Positions 6,886-15,051 of a DNA stretch of 64,000 nucleotides are shown here, in pieces. Source of the DNA: Paenimyroides aestuarii (GTDB taxonomy: Bacteria > Bacteroidota > Bacteroidia > Flavobacteriales > Flavobacteriaceae); assembly GCF_024628805.1 (NCBI RefSeq), contig NZ_CP102382.1:2790001-2854000 (forward strand), written 5' to 3'. The notes under the pieces were generated by a model. The model saw nothing but the letters and a program-made list of their open reading frames with translations. It made no database searches and was not told the origin of the DNA. The first letter of the stretch is position 1; each line of letters opens with the position of its first letter. A program made the position numbers and the translations under genes.

Positions 6886-9531
6886 ATGAATAACGAAGAA
6901 TATAACGAAGATGCCGAACTAAACAATTACGATCCCGAATTGGATCATAATAGTTTGGAAAGCACCGAAGCCGAGACCATAAAGAAAGTTTCGGGTATGT
7001 ATGAAGAATGGTTTTTAGATTATGCTTCGTATGTGATTTTAGAGCGTGCTGTGCCCGCAATTGAAGATGGTTTTAAGCCAGTTCAGCGCCGCATTATGCA
7101 CTCAATGAAAGAATTAGACGATGGCCGTTACAATAAAGTAGCAAACATCGTGGGGCACACCATGCAATACCATCCGCATGGCGATGCAAGTATTGGCGAT
7201 GCCATGGTGCAAATCGGTCAGAAAGATTTATTAATAGATACACAAGGAAACTGGGGAAATATTTTAACGGGAGATGATGCGGCAGCTTCGCGTTATATCG
7301 AAGCACGTTTAAGTAAATTTGCGTTAGATGTTTTGTATTCGCCAAAAATCACGCCGTGGCAACTTTCCTATGATGGCCGTAGAAACGAACCAATCAATCT
7401 ACCGGCAAAATTCCCAATTTTATTAGCGCAAGGTGGCGAAGGTATTGCAGTTGGTTTATCAACCAAAATTCTTCCACACAATTTTATTGAGTTAATAGAT
7501 GCTTCCATCAAAATATTAAAAAAGAAACCGTTTGTACTGTATCCCGATTTTCCAACTGCGGGTATTGCCGATGTATCTAATTATAACGATGGCGCACGCG
7601 GAGGAAGAGTAAGGGTTCGTGCACGTATTTCGCAAGTAGATAAAATCACACTTGTTATTAAAGAAATTCCTTTTTCAACCACCACCACTTCATTGATTGA
7701 TAGCATTTTAAAAGCAAACGAAAAAGGAAAAATCAAGATAAAAAAGGTAGAAGACAATACCTCTTCTGAAGTTGAAATTGCAATTCATTTACCGCCGGGT
7801 GTGTCGCCTGATAAAACCATCGATGCGTTGTATGCATTTACAAGTTGTGAAGTTTCAATAGCGCCATTAGGCTGTGTGATACAAAACAACAAACCCCTTT
7901 TCACAGGCGTTTCAGAAATGTTAAAACAATCTACCGAGCGAACGGTTGATTTGCTAAAACAAGAACTGATTATCGAATTGGGCGAGTTGGAAGAACAATG
8001 GCATTTTTCATCGCTGGAACGTATTTTTATCGAAAACAGAATTTATCGAAATATTGAAGAAGAAGAAACTTGGGAAGGTGTAATTGCTGCTATTGATGAA
8101 GGATTAAAACCATTCACCTCACATTTAAAACGAGCTGTTACCACAGAAGATATAGTGCGATTGACCGAAATACGAATTAAACGTATTTCTCGTTTCGATT
8201 TAGATAAAGCGCAAGAAAAACTAGATGCTTTGGAAGGCGATATTGAAAAAGTGAAATACAATATTGAGCATATCATTGATTTTACCATTTCATTCTTCAC
8301 CAACTTAAAAGAAAAATACGGCAAAGGACGCGAACGCAAAACCGAATTGCGCAACTTTGATAATATCGAAGCAACAAAAGTGGTATTGCGCAACCAAAAA
8401 CTGTATGTAAACCGAGAAGAAGGATTTATTGGAACTGCTTTGCGCAAAGACGAGTACATTGCAGACTGTTCAGATATTGACGATGTGATTGTGTTTCTGC
8501 GAGACGGCAGTATGACGGTATCAAAAATCGAAGAGAAAAAATTTGTGGGTAAAGATATTATTCATGCAGCGGTTTTCAACAAAAACGATAAACGCACTAT
8601 TTATAACATGATATACCGCGATGGAAAAACAGGCTCATCGTTTGTGAAGCGTTTCAGTGTTTCAAGTATCACCCGAGATAAAGTCTATGATCTAACTCAA
8701 GAAAAACCAGGTTCTCAAGTACTTTATTTTTCAAGTAATCCAAATGGTGAAGCAGAGGTAGTAACTATTTTATTAAGACAATTAAGCAACGTAAAAAAAC
8801 TAAAATTCGATTTAGATTTTGCCGATTTGCTTATAAAAGGTCGCACATCAAAAGGAAACATCGTCACAAAATATCCAATAAAGAAAATTGAACTAAAAGA
8901 GAAAGGAATTTCTACCCTTCGTCCTCGAAAAATTTGGTTCGATGATACCGTTCACCGTTTAAATGTGGATGGCAGAGGCGAGCTTTTAGGCGAATTTAAA
9001 CCCGAAGATCGTTTGTTGATTATTACTCAAAGCGGAAAATTAAAAACAATTATTCCTGAATTAACCACACACTTTGACGATGATATTATTGTATTGGAAA
9101 AATGGATTCCCACAAAACCCATTTCATGCATATATTTTGATCCAGAAAAAGATAAGTATTTCGGGAAAAGATTTATAGTGGAATCTGTAAATAAAGAAGA
9201 ACTCTTTATTTCCGAACATCCGTATGCCCGTTTAGAAATTGTTTCTACAGATTACCGACCAATGGCAGAAATAATATTCGCAAAAAGTAAAGGTGTTGAA
9301 AAAGAGCCTTTAATTATAAATTTTGAAGAATTTATCGCAGTAAAAGGTATTAAAGCACAAGGAAATCAAGTAACAAGCGATAAGGTAAAAATGATGAATC
9401 TTTTAGAATCGTTGCCCTATGAAGAGGTTTTGGAAGAAGAAACATCCGAAAAAAATAATTTTACCGACACGGTTGATGAAAGCTCTCTAACGATTGAAGA
9501 AGACGGTCAAATTGGCTTTAACCTAGAATAA
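6886..9531 (+). CDS. parC: DNA topoisomerase IV subunit A
   Basis: DNA breakage-rejoining subunit of topoisomerase IV, 881 residues. Near the N-terminus are QRRIMHSM and HPHGDASIGDAMV, then the catalytic Tyr137 in AASRYIEARLS. The C-terminal half carries the beta-pinwheel DNA-wrapping region, and the extreme C-terminus is acidic (EDGQIGFNLE). The family usually follows parE directly in Flavobacteriaceae; here two Fic-fold genes intervene. The 49-base gap before it contains no good TAnnTTTG box, so expression probably depends on read-through from parE across the Fic genes. Length and motifs are complete. Confidence 0.95.
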   Translation: MNNEEYNEDAELNNYDPELDHNSLESTEAETIKKVSGMYEEWFLDYASYVILERAVPAIEDGFKPVQRRIMHSMKELDDGRYNKVANIVGHTMQYHPHGDASIGDAMVQIGQKDLLIDTQGNWGNILTGDDAAASRYIEARLSKFALDVLYSPKITPWQLSYDGRRNEPINLPAKFPILLAQGGEGIAVGLSTKILPHNFIELIDASIKILKKKPFVLYPDFPTAGIADVSNYNDGARGGRVRVRARISQVDKITLVIKEIPFSTTTTSLIDSILKANEKGKIKIKKVEDNTSSEVEIAIHLPPGVSPDKTIDALYAFTSCEVSIAPLGCVIQNNKPLFTGVSEMLKQSTERTVDLLKQELIIELGELEEQWHFSSLERIFIENRIYRNIEEEETWEGVIAAIDEGLKPFTSHLKRAVTTEDIVRLTEIRIKRISRFDLDKAQEKLDALEGDIEKVKYNIEHIIDFTISFFTNLKEKYGKGRERKTELRNFDNIEATKVVLRNQKLYVNREEGFIGTALRKDEYIADCSDIDDVIVFLRDGSMTVSKIEEKKFVGKDIIHAAVFNKNDKRTIYNMIYRDGKTGSSFVKRFSVSSITRDKVYDLTQEKPGSQVLYFSSNPNGEAEVVTILLRQLSNVKKLKFDLDFADLLIKGRTSKGNIVTKYPIKKIELKEKGISTLRPRKIWFDDTVHRLNVDGRGELLGEFKPEDRLLIITQSGKLKTIIPELTTHFDDDIIVLEKWIPTKPISCIYFDPEKDKYFGKRFIVESVNKEELFISEHPYARLEIVSTDYRPMAEIIFAKSKGVEKEPLIINFEEFIAVKGIKAQGNQVTSDKVKMMNLLESLPYEEVLEEETSEKNNFTDTVDESSLTIEEDGQIGFNLE

Positions 9532-9563
9532 ACGAATACATTTTAAACACAAATAAAAAATAT

Positions 9564-10208
9564 ATGAATTTTGTCATAATTGACGATCATCCTTTTATTT
9601 TAGAAGGATATGCCAATGTTATAAAGCAAAATTATCCGCAAAGCACAATTGTTAAATTGGCTTCGTGCGAAGCTGTTTTTGACTATTTTTCGAACAATGC
9701 CGAAGCAAAACGAACGGACATGGTTTTGGTTGATTTCAACATACCAAGTTTTGAAGAAGAACAATTAAAAAACGGGATTGATGCAGCTAATTTCATTCGC
9801 CAAATCATTCCATATTGCAAAGTAATATTACTAACCGCACACACCGAAAAAATCTACATTCTAGATATTATTAAAAACGCAAAACCCGATGGTTTCGTTA
9901 CCAAAGGCGAACTCACACCCGAATATTTGTTAGAATTAATACAAATTGTTTTAGATCAGGGTAAGTTTTACAGCGATTTTATTCAAAAAACATTCAATGA
10001 ATCTTTAAATGATAAATCACTGATAGACGACTACAACCGTCAAATATTATATTTACTTTCAAAAGGATATAAAATCGTGGAATTAGACAAAATAATTCCG
10101 ATATCATACAGCGCCATTCAAAAGCGAATTGCCAAAATGAAGCAAGTGATGAAAGCACAAGATGACAAAGGTTTGGTGAAAGCAGCCATAGAAAATGGAT
10201 ATTTGTAG
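9564..10208 (+). CDS. Orphan response regulator with atypical output domain
   Basis: Receiver-domain protein of 214 residues. Acidic pocket Asp7-Asp8, phospho-acceptor Asp57 in MVLVDFN, Thr91 in LLTAH and Lys114 in FVTKGE are all present, so phosphorylation is plausible. Residues 155-195 form a helical segment with a possible helix-turn-helix (LLSKGYKIVELDKII, then SYSAIQKRIAKMK), but this is not a clear LuxR/NarL or OmpR domain. No histidine kinase is adjacent. It follows parC by 32 bases and may be cotranscribed. A structured RNA locus lies directly downstream. Confidence 0.8.
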   Translation: MNFVIIDDHPFILEGYANVIKQNYPQSTIVKLASCEAVFDYFSNNAEAKRTDMVLVDFNIPSFEEEQLKNGIDAANFIRQIIPYCKVILLTAHTEKIYILDIIKNAKPDGFVTKGELTPEYLLELIQIVLDQGKFYSDFIQKTFNESLNDKSLIDDYNRQILYLLSKGYKIVELDKIIPISYSAIQKRIAKMKQVMKAQDDKGLVKAAIENGYL

Positions 10209-10268
10209 AATAAAATACTACATGAAATGAGTGTTTTGCTCACATTTTGTTAACTTTTAAATCCATAG

Positions 10269-10300
10269 TTGTAAATATAAAACCAACGCCCTTACATTTG
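10269..10300 (+). promoter_or_regulatory. Promoter of the candidate structured RNA
   Basis: TTG at 10269-10271, a 21-base spacer and TACATTTG at 10293-10300: both Bacteroidota elements with accepted spacing. The predicted start falls at about 10306, exactly where the RNA's closing stem begins. Confidence 0.65.
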
Positions 10301-10305
10301 TAAAA

Positions 10306-10467
10306 CATTTGAACATAATATGAAAAATTATTGGGCAAATAATTAGGGAGTATTAAGGTTTTCACGTTTTAATAAGGTTAGATTAGGTTTAGAACGTATA
10401 TGTTGTTTTGTTGATTACTTAAAGTTCAAATGAAACCAATCCTGCTTGTATAGCAGGATTTTTTTTA
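10306..10467 (+). ncRNA. Candidate structured small RNA, possibly 6S-Flavo (Flavo-1) RNA
   Basis: A promoter, a closed secondary structure and a terminator delimit a transcript of about 160 nt with no sizeable ORF. The ends pair perfectly: CATTTGAAC (10306-10314) with GTTCAAATG (10424-10432). Inside are hairpins AATTATT-GGGCA-AATAATT (10326-10344) and TATTAA/TTAATA (10351-10374). An intrinsic terminator follows at once (10438-10467). An end-closed, roughly 110-130 nt RNA in Flavobacteria fits the Rfam 6S-Flavo class, a 6S-like RNA that would bind RNA polymerase; I assign that identity from topology and lineage, not sequence recall. An 8-codon ORF (10320-10346) is probably fortuitous. Confidence 0.6.
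10438..10467 (+). terminator. Intrinsic terminator of the candidate small RNA
   Basis: AATCCTGCT, loop TGTAT, AGCAGGATT, then a run of T. The 3' part overlaps the spacer of the ssrA promoter. Confidence 0.85.
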
Positions 10468-10476
10468 TTATTTTTG
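10446..10476 (+). promoter_or_regulatory. ssrA promoter
   Basis: TTG at 10446-10448, 20-base spacer, TATTTTTG at 10469-10476. The expected start is only a few bases before the mature tmRNA 5' end. The -33 element is inside the upstream terminator hairpin. Confidence 0.7.
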
Positions 10477-10488
10477 TACCACTTTTTG

Positions 10489-10887
10489 GGGGCCGATCGG
10501 TTTTGACAGCAGGTGGAATTGAAAAGTAAGCACGTCGAGCGCTCATTTACAGCTCGTAAATATCATGAATGAACTTTTTTTTACACGGCGAAGAAAACTA
10601 CGCTTTAGCTGCTTAATTCTGAATTATAGTAAGATCAAGCCTTGTCCTATAAGATAGGAAAGCTAAATTCCTTAAAAAAGCCTTGATTTATGGCGTTTTG
10701 TAATAAGGAACCGTAAATATAAATCTAGAGTAAATAGCACCTCGGAAGTTACTCGAAATCTAAAGAGGTTAAGTGTGTAGTGGTTGTTTTTGGCAAAGCT
10801 ATACAACGAAAATTTAAACAAAAACTAAACGTGTAGAAAGCTCTTTGATTGCTTGTTTGGACCAGGGTTCGATTCCCTGCGGCTCCA
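10489..10887 (+). ncRNA. ssrA: Transfer-messenger RNA (tmRNA)
   Basis: Rescues stalled ribosomes by trans-translation with SmpB. The 5' GGGGCCG (10489-10495) pairs with CGGCTCC (10880-10886) to form the alanine-type acceptor stem; GGTTCGATTCC near 10866 is the T-arm. The tag ORF at 10587-10616 reads GGC GAA GAA AAC TAC GCT TTA GCT GCT TAA, giving GEENYALAA after the charged Ala, ending in the ALAA degron read by ClpXP-type proteases. CCA is not encoded (ACT follows the stem), as is common in Bacteroidota. One-piece, unpermuted form. Confidence 0.97.
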
Positions 10888-10895
10888 CTGAAATA

Positions 10896-10932
10896 AAAAA
10901 ATGCATTGATTTTTAAGTCAATGCATTTTTAT
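10896..10932 (+). terminator. ssrA terminator
   Basis: AAAAATGCATTGA pairs with TCAATGCATTTTT (10918-10930) around a short loop, starting 8 bases after the tmRNA. The stem is symmetric with A and T tracts on both sides. Confidence 0.8.
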
Positions 10933-11014
10933 TTTAATTATTACCATAATTTGGTATTGTTTGAAATATTCCATTTTAACTACAAAATATTCCGTAGTTT
11001 ATTAAACCTAAAGA

Positions 11015-11043
11015 ATAAAAAAGCCCTAATTGGATTAGAGCTT
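11015..11043 (-). terminator. Terminator of the membrane TPR-like gene
   Basis: On the minus strand AAGCTCTAAT, loop, ATTAGGGCTT, then TTTTT; 13 bases beyond the stop at 11056. Confidence 0.75.
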
Positions 11044-11055
11044 CTGTACCTATTA

Positions 11056-11619
11056 TTAAAACCCACGTTTTTTACTTTGGTTGTACCACATTGGCACTTT
11101 TTGTCCGCGCGCTTGTTTCATTTGCCCTTCCATCATGCTAATTTGCTCTTTCAGCATACCTTTCGTATCAAGCTTTTTAGCCTCTGCAATTAATTTTTGA
11201 GCTTCAGCAGCACGGTTTTTACTCATCGTGATACCTGCCAACTGCAATTTTGCCACTGCTAAATCTTCCTTTTGATTAAGTCCTAAATCAACTGCTTTAC
11301 GAAAATCTTTTTCGGCTTGGTTTAAGTTATTTTGCGCGTTGATAATTCCATTCAAATAAAAATAATATCCTTGTTGGTTTTTTATTAAAGCGGTTTCTGG
11401 ATTAATTTTCGACAAAATGCGTTTGGCTCCCTCCATATCTTGTTTTCTAAACTTAAACAAGGTCATAATAAGCATTTCATTTTTAAAATAAACTAAAACC
11501 ACTAATAGTGTTAGTATCAATAAAAAAATACCATTTCCAATATTTTTCTCGGTAAATTGCCAAACAGCAGTTGCCAATAACGCTGCTGCTGCAACAATTT
11601 TTATATTCTTGTGAATCAT
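11056..11619 (-). CDS. Membrane-anchored protein with TPR-like helical repeats
   Basis: Protein of 187 residues with no clear family assignment. Two hydrophobic helices occupy about residues 5-20 and 27-46, followed by a soluble part of amphipathic helices: AEKDFRKAVDLGLNQKEDLAVAKLQLAGI-type spacing (given here only by position, about 105-135) resembles tetratricopeptide repeats. The tail is basic (KKRGF). ATG 11619 is supported by a complete promoter (TTG at 11668-11670, TACATTTG at 11642-11649, minus strand) that overlaps any longer reading. It has its own terminator, so it is monocistronic, between ssrA and rpmH. A scaffold role in the inner membrane is inferred only from TPR-like character. 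Confidence 0.75.
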   Translation of the reverse strand: MIHKNIKIVAAAALLATAVWQFTEKNIGNGIFLLILTLLVVLVYFKNEMLIMTLFKFRKQDMEGAKRILSKINPETALIKNQQGYYFYLNGIINAQNNLNQAEKDFRKAVDLGLNQKEDLAVAKLQLAGITMSKNRAAEAQKLIAEAKKLDTKGMLKEQISMMEGQMKQARGQKVPMWYNQSKKRGF

Positions 11620-11641
11620 AATCGTTTTTGTTTTAATTTTG

Positions 11642-11670
11642 CAAATGTAGTAAAATACTGCAAGCCACAA
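11642..11670 (-). promoter_or_regulatory. Promoter of the membrane TPR-like gene
   Basis: Minus strand TTG (11668-11670), 18-base spacer, TACATTTG (11642-11649). It fixes the translation start at 11619. Confidence 0.65.
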
Positions 11671-11732
11671 AAAATACCTGGCAAGAATCCTGCAATAAGT
11701 AGCAGAAATTTAAAATAAATTTTAAAAACAAT

Positions 11733-11762
11733 TTGTAGGTATTAAAAGGATTTGTATATTTG
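11733..11762 (+). promoter_or_regulatory. rpmH promoter
   Basis: TTG at 11733-11735, exactly 19 bases, TATATTTG at 11755-11762; a textbook Bacteroidota promoter. It leaves a leader of about 60 nt before rpmH. Confidence 0.75.
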
Positions 11763-11830
11763 CACTCGGTTTTGAAGCACTGATTTCAAAGCTGAACATT
11801 TATAAAATATATATTTAAAGATAAGAAGCA

Positions 11831-11992
11831 ATGAGTAAGAGAACGTTTCAACCATCAAAAAGAAAAAGAAGAAACAAACACGGTTTCATGGATAGAATGG
11901 CAAGTGCTAACGGAAGAAAAGTATTGGCACGTAGAAGAGCTAAAGGAAGACATAAGTTAACGGTTTCTAGCGAACCAAGACACAAAAAATAA
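11831..11992 (+). CDS. rpmH: 50S ribosomal protein L34
   Basis: Small, very basic ribosomal protein of 53 residues. It starts [19 protein letters not shown] and continues with [18 protein letters not shown], the family's invariant core (TFQPS, RRxxxHGFxxRM, GRxVLxxRRxKGR). A strong upstream promoter and a terminator 18 bases downstream make it a single-gene unit. In many bacteria rpmH neighbours rnpA and dnaA; here the neighbours are carB and the tmRNA region, so the classical origin cluster is not present. Confidence 0.98.
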
Positions 11993-12010
11993 TGATGGAT
12001 CATCATAAAT

Positions 12011-12041
12011 AAAGGCGTTACTTTAAGTGTCGCCTTTTTTT
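12011..12041 (+). terminator. rpmH terminator
   Basis: AAAGGCG, a 13-base loop, CGCCTTTTTTT. Directly after rpmH. Confidence 0.85.
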
Positions 12042-12090
12042 ATATCTTTTATTTTTAAACACTTCATTCTTCTTTTTAATTAAGAATAAG

Positions 12091-12098
12091 TACATTTG
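12091..12098 (+). promoter_or_regulatory. -7 box for carB
   Basis: TACATTTG, full TAnnTTTG match, 33 bases before the carB start; no clear TTG upstream. Confidence 0.5.
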
Positions 12099-12130
12099 AA
12101 TACAACAATTATAACAACACCCTATAAATA

Positions 12131-14980
12131 ATGCCTAAAGATCATTCAATTAAAACAGTTTTAATCATTGGTTCTGGTCCAATCATTATTGGTCAGGCTT
12201 GTGAATTCGATTACTCTGGTTCGCAATCGGCACGTTCGTTGCGCGAAGAAGGAATTAAAGTTATTTTGATCAATTCGAACCCAGCAACCATTATGACCGA
12301 TCCATCAATGGCGGATCATGTGTATTTAAAACCATTAAACACCAAATCAATCATCGAAATTTTAAAGGCGCATCCAGAAATCGATGCTGTTTTGCCAACA
12401 ATGGGCGGACAAACAGCCTTGAATTTGTGTTTAGAAGCCGATGAAAAAGGTATTTGGCAAGATTTTGATGTAAAATTGATTGGGGTTGATATCAACGCCA
12501 TTAATGTCACTGAAGACCGCGAACAATTTAAACAACTTTTAGCAAAAATCGATATTCCTTTTGCACCTGCAAAAACTGCCACATCGTTTTTGGAAGGAAA
12601 AGAAGTTGCCCAAGAATTTGGTTTCCCGTTGGTAATTCGTCCATCGTTTACCTTGGGTGGAACAGGAGCTGCTTTTGTGCATAAAGAAGAAGATTTCGAC
12701 GAACTTCTTACACACGGCTTAGAATCATCGCCTATACACGAGGTTTTGATTGACAAAGCATTATTGGGCTGGAAAGAATACGAATTAGAGTTATTAAGAG
12801 ATAAAAACGACAATGTTGTAATTATCTGTACTATTGAAAACATGGATGCTATGGGCATTCACACCGGTGATTCAATTACCGTAGCACCAGCAATGACCTT
12901 ATCGGACCGCACGTTTCAACGCATGCGCGATATGGCTATAAAAATGATGCGCTCTATCGGAAATTTTGCAGGTGGATGTAATGTGCAGTTTGCAGTATCA
13001 CCCGATGAAAAAGAAGATATCGTCGCTATTGAAATCAACCCTCGTGTGTCGCGTTCATCTGCATTAGCATCAAAAGCAACTGGCTACCCTATTGCAAAAG
13101 TAGCTACAAAATTGGCATTAGGCTACACTCTTGATGAGCTGCAGAACCAAATCACCAAATTAACATCGGCATTGTTTGAACCAACTTTAGATTATGTTAT
13201 TGTAAAAATACCTCGTTGGAATTTTGATAAATTTGAAGGTGCCGACAGAACACTTGGTCTTCAAATGAAATCGGTTGGTGAAGTTATGGGAATTGGTCGT
13301 TCATTTCAAGAAGCCTTACAAAAAGCCACCCAATCATTAGAAATAAAACGAAACGGAATTGGTGCAGACGGAAAAGGATACACGAATTACGATCAAATTT
13401 TAGATAAATTAGAGCATGCATCATGGGATCGTGTTTTTGTGATTTACGATGCCATCGCATTGGGGATTCCGCTAAGCACCATTCAACAAATTACTAAAAT
13501 AGACATGTGGTTCTTAAAGCAATACGAAGAAATGTATGCTTTAGAGCAAGAAATATCAAAACACACTTTGGCAACTCTTCCAAAAGATTTATTGTTAGAA
13601 GCCAAACAAAAAGGGTTTGCAGACCGCCAAATTGCTCACATGTTGCGCTGTTTAGAAAGTGAAATTTACACTTTACGCGAAAAAATGAACATTAACCGTG
13701 TGTACAAATTGGTGGATACTTGTGCGGCAGAATTTGTGGCACAAACACCTTACTACTACTCTACTTTTGAAGCCGGTATTGAAAAAGCAGACGGCACAGT
13801 TTACACAGCCAACGAATCGGTTCGAACCGATAAAAAGAAAGTTGTGGTACTTGGCTCAGGTCCCAACCGAATAGGTCAAGGAATTGAGTTTGATTATTCT
13901 TGCGTGCACGGTGTTTTGGCTGCATCAGAATGTGGTTATGAAACCATCATGATCAACTGTAATCCGGAAACGGTTTCAACCGATTTTGATACGGCCGATA
14001 AATTGTATTTCGAACCCGTTTATTGGGAACATATATACGATATTATTCGTCATGAAAAACCAGAGGGGGTAATTGTACAATTAGGCGGACAAACCGCTTT
14101 AAAGTTGGCCGAAAAATTAGATAAATACGGAATTAAAATCATTGGAACAAGTTTTGAAGCTTTAGATTTAGCTGAAGATCGCGGACGTTTCTCTGAATTA
14201 CTAACCGATTTACATATTCCTTTTCCTAAATTTGGAGTAGCCACTACTGCCGAAGAAGCAGCGAAATTGGCAGACGAATTAGATTTTCCTTTATTAGTAC
14301 GCCCATCGTATGTTTTGGGTGGTCAAGGAATGAAAATCGTTATTAATAAAAAAGAATTAGAAGAGCATGTAATTGATTTATTAAAATCGATTCCAGGCAA
14401 CAAATTGCTTCTAGATCATTATTTAGCTGGAGCTGTGGAAGCAGAAGCTGATGCGATTTGCGATGGCGAAAATGTGTACATTATTGGAATTATGGAGCAT
14501 ATTGAACCTTGTGGTGTGCATTCAGGAGATTCAAACGCTACACTGCCCCCATTCAATTTAGGTGAGTTTGTATTGCAACAGATTAAAGATCACACTAAAA
14601 AGATTGCGGTTGCCTTGAAAACAAAAGGATTAATCAACATTCAGTTTGCAGTGAAAGACGATACGGTATATATCATTGAAGCCAATCCACGTGCTTCCCG
14701 TACGGTTCCGTTTATTGCAAAAGCTTATGGCGAACCTTATGTGAACTATGCTACAAAGGTAATGTTGGGCGCTAAAGTAACCGATTTTAAATTTAACCCA
14801 CAACTAAACGGATATGCTATTAAGCAACCTGTTTTCTCTTTCAACAAGTTTCCGAAAGTAAACAAAGCTTTAGGACCTGAAATGAAATCAACGGGAGAAA
14901 GCATTCTGTTTATCGATAGTTTAAAAGACGACGCTTTTTACGATTTATACACCCGCAGAAAAATGTATTTAAGTAAATAG
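12131..14980 (+). CDS. carB: Carbamoyl-phosphate synthase large subunit
   Basis: Synthesises carbamoyl phosphate from ammonia supplied by CarA, bicarbonate and two ATP, for pyrimidines and arginine. Two homologous ATP-grasp halves are visible: the first begins VLIIGSGPIIIGQACEFDYSG, the second near residue 575 with VVVLGSGPNRIGQGIEFDYS. Each has the EINPR or EANPR metal-binding motif. At 949 residues it lacks most of the C-terminal MGS-like allosteric domain (E. coli CarB is about 1070 residues), which binds UMP and ornithine there; a short CarB is, to my knowledge, usual in Flavobacteria. carA is not adjacent. It ends just before a shared bidirectional terminator. Confidence 0.97.
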   Translation: MPKDHSIKTVLIIGSGPIIIGQACEFDYSGSQSARSLREEGIKVILINSNPATIMTDPSMADHVYLKPLNTKSIIEILKAHPEIDAVLPTMGGQTALNLCLEADEKGIWQDFDVKLIGVDINAINVTEDREQFKQLLAKIDIPFAPAKTATSFLEGKEVAQEFGFPLVIRPSFTLGGTGAAFVHKEEDFDELLTHGLESSPIHEVLIDKALLGWKEYELELLRDKNDNVVIICTIENMDAMGIHTGDSITVAPAMTLSDRTFQRMRDMAIKMMRSIGNFAGGCNVQFAVSPDEKEDIVAIEINPRVSRSSALASKATGYPIAKVATKLALGYTLDELQNQITKLTSALFEPTLDYVIVKIPRWNFDKFEGADRTLGLQMKSVGEVMGIGRSFQEALQKATQSLEIKRNGIGADGKGYTNYDQILDKLEHASWDRVFVIYDAIALGIPLSTIQQITKIDMWFLKQYEEMYALEQEISKHTLATLPKDLLLEAKQKGFADRQIAHMLRCLESEIYTLREKMNINRVYKLVDTCAAEFVAQTPYYYSTFEAGIEKADGTVYTANESVRTDKKKVVVLGSGPNRIGQGIEFDYSCVHGVLAASECGYETIMINCNPETVSTDFDTADKLYFEPVYWEHIYDIIRHEKPEGVIVQLGGQTALKLAEKLDKYGIKIIGTSFEALDLAEDRGRFSELLTDLHIPFPKFGVATTAEEAAKLADELDFPLLVRPSYVLGGQGMKIVINKKELEEHVIDLLKSIPGNKLLLDHYLAGAVEAEADAICDGENVYIIGIMEHIEPCGVHSGDSNATLPPFNLGEFVLQQIKDHTKKIAVALKTKGLINIQFAVKDDTVYIIEANPRASRTVPFIAKAYGEPYVNYATKVMLGAKVTDFKFNPQLNGYAIKQPVFSFNKFPKVNKALGPEMKSTGESILFIDSLKDDAFYDLYTRRKMYLSK

Positions 14981-15000
14981 CAGCTTTTTTAAAGCACAAA

Positions 15001-15037
15001 AAAATCCGTTTCTAATATTTTAGAAACGGATTTTTTT
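15001..15037. terminator. Bidirectional terminator between carB and the adhesin
   Basis: AAAAATCCGTTTCTAA, loop TATT, TTAGAAACGGATTTTT: a long stem with A tract upstream and T tract downstream, usable from both convergent genes. Confidence 0.9.
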
Positions 15038-15051
15038 TAGATTCTAAAGGT

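Noticed and set aside
10320..10346. 8-codon ORF in the candidate small RNA
   Set aside because: No ribosome-binding context, and it overlaps the internal hairpin; probably chance.
10861..10890. tRNA-like T-arm
   Set aside because: Part of tmRNA; no separate tRNA cloverleaf found here or elsewhere.
10906..11193. 95-residue plus-strand ORF after ssrA
   Set aside because: It begins inside the ssrA terminator hairpin and is antisense to the membrane TPR-like gene.
12316..12858. 180-residue minus-strand ORF
   Set aside because: Antisense to conserved carB ATP-grasp sequence; no promoter or family features.
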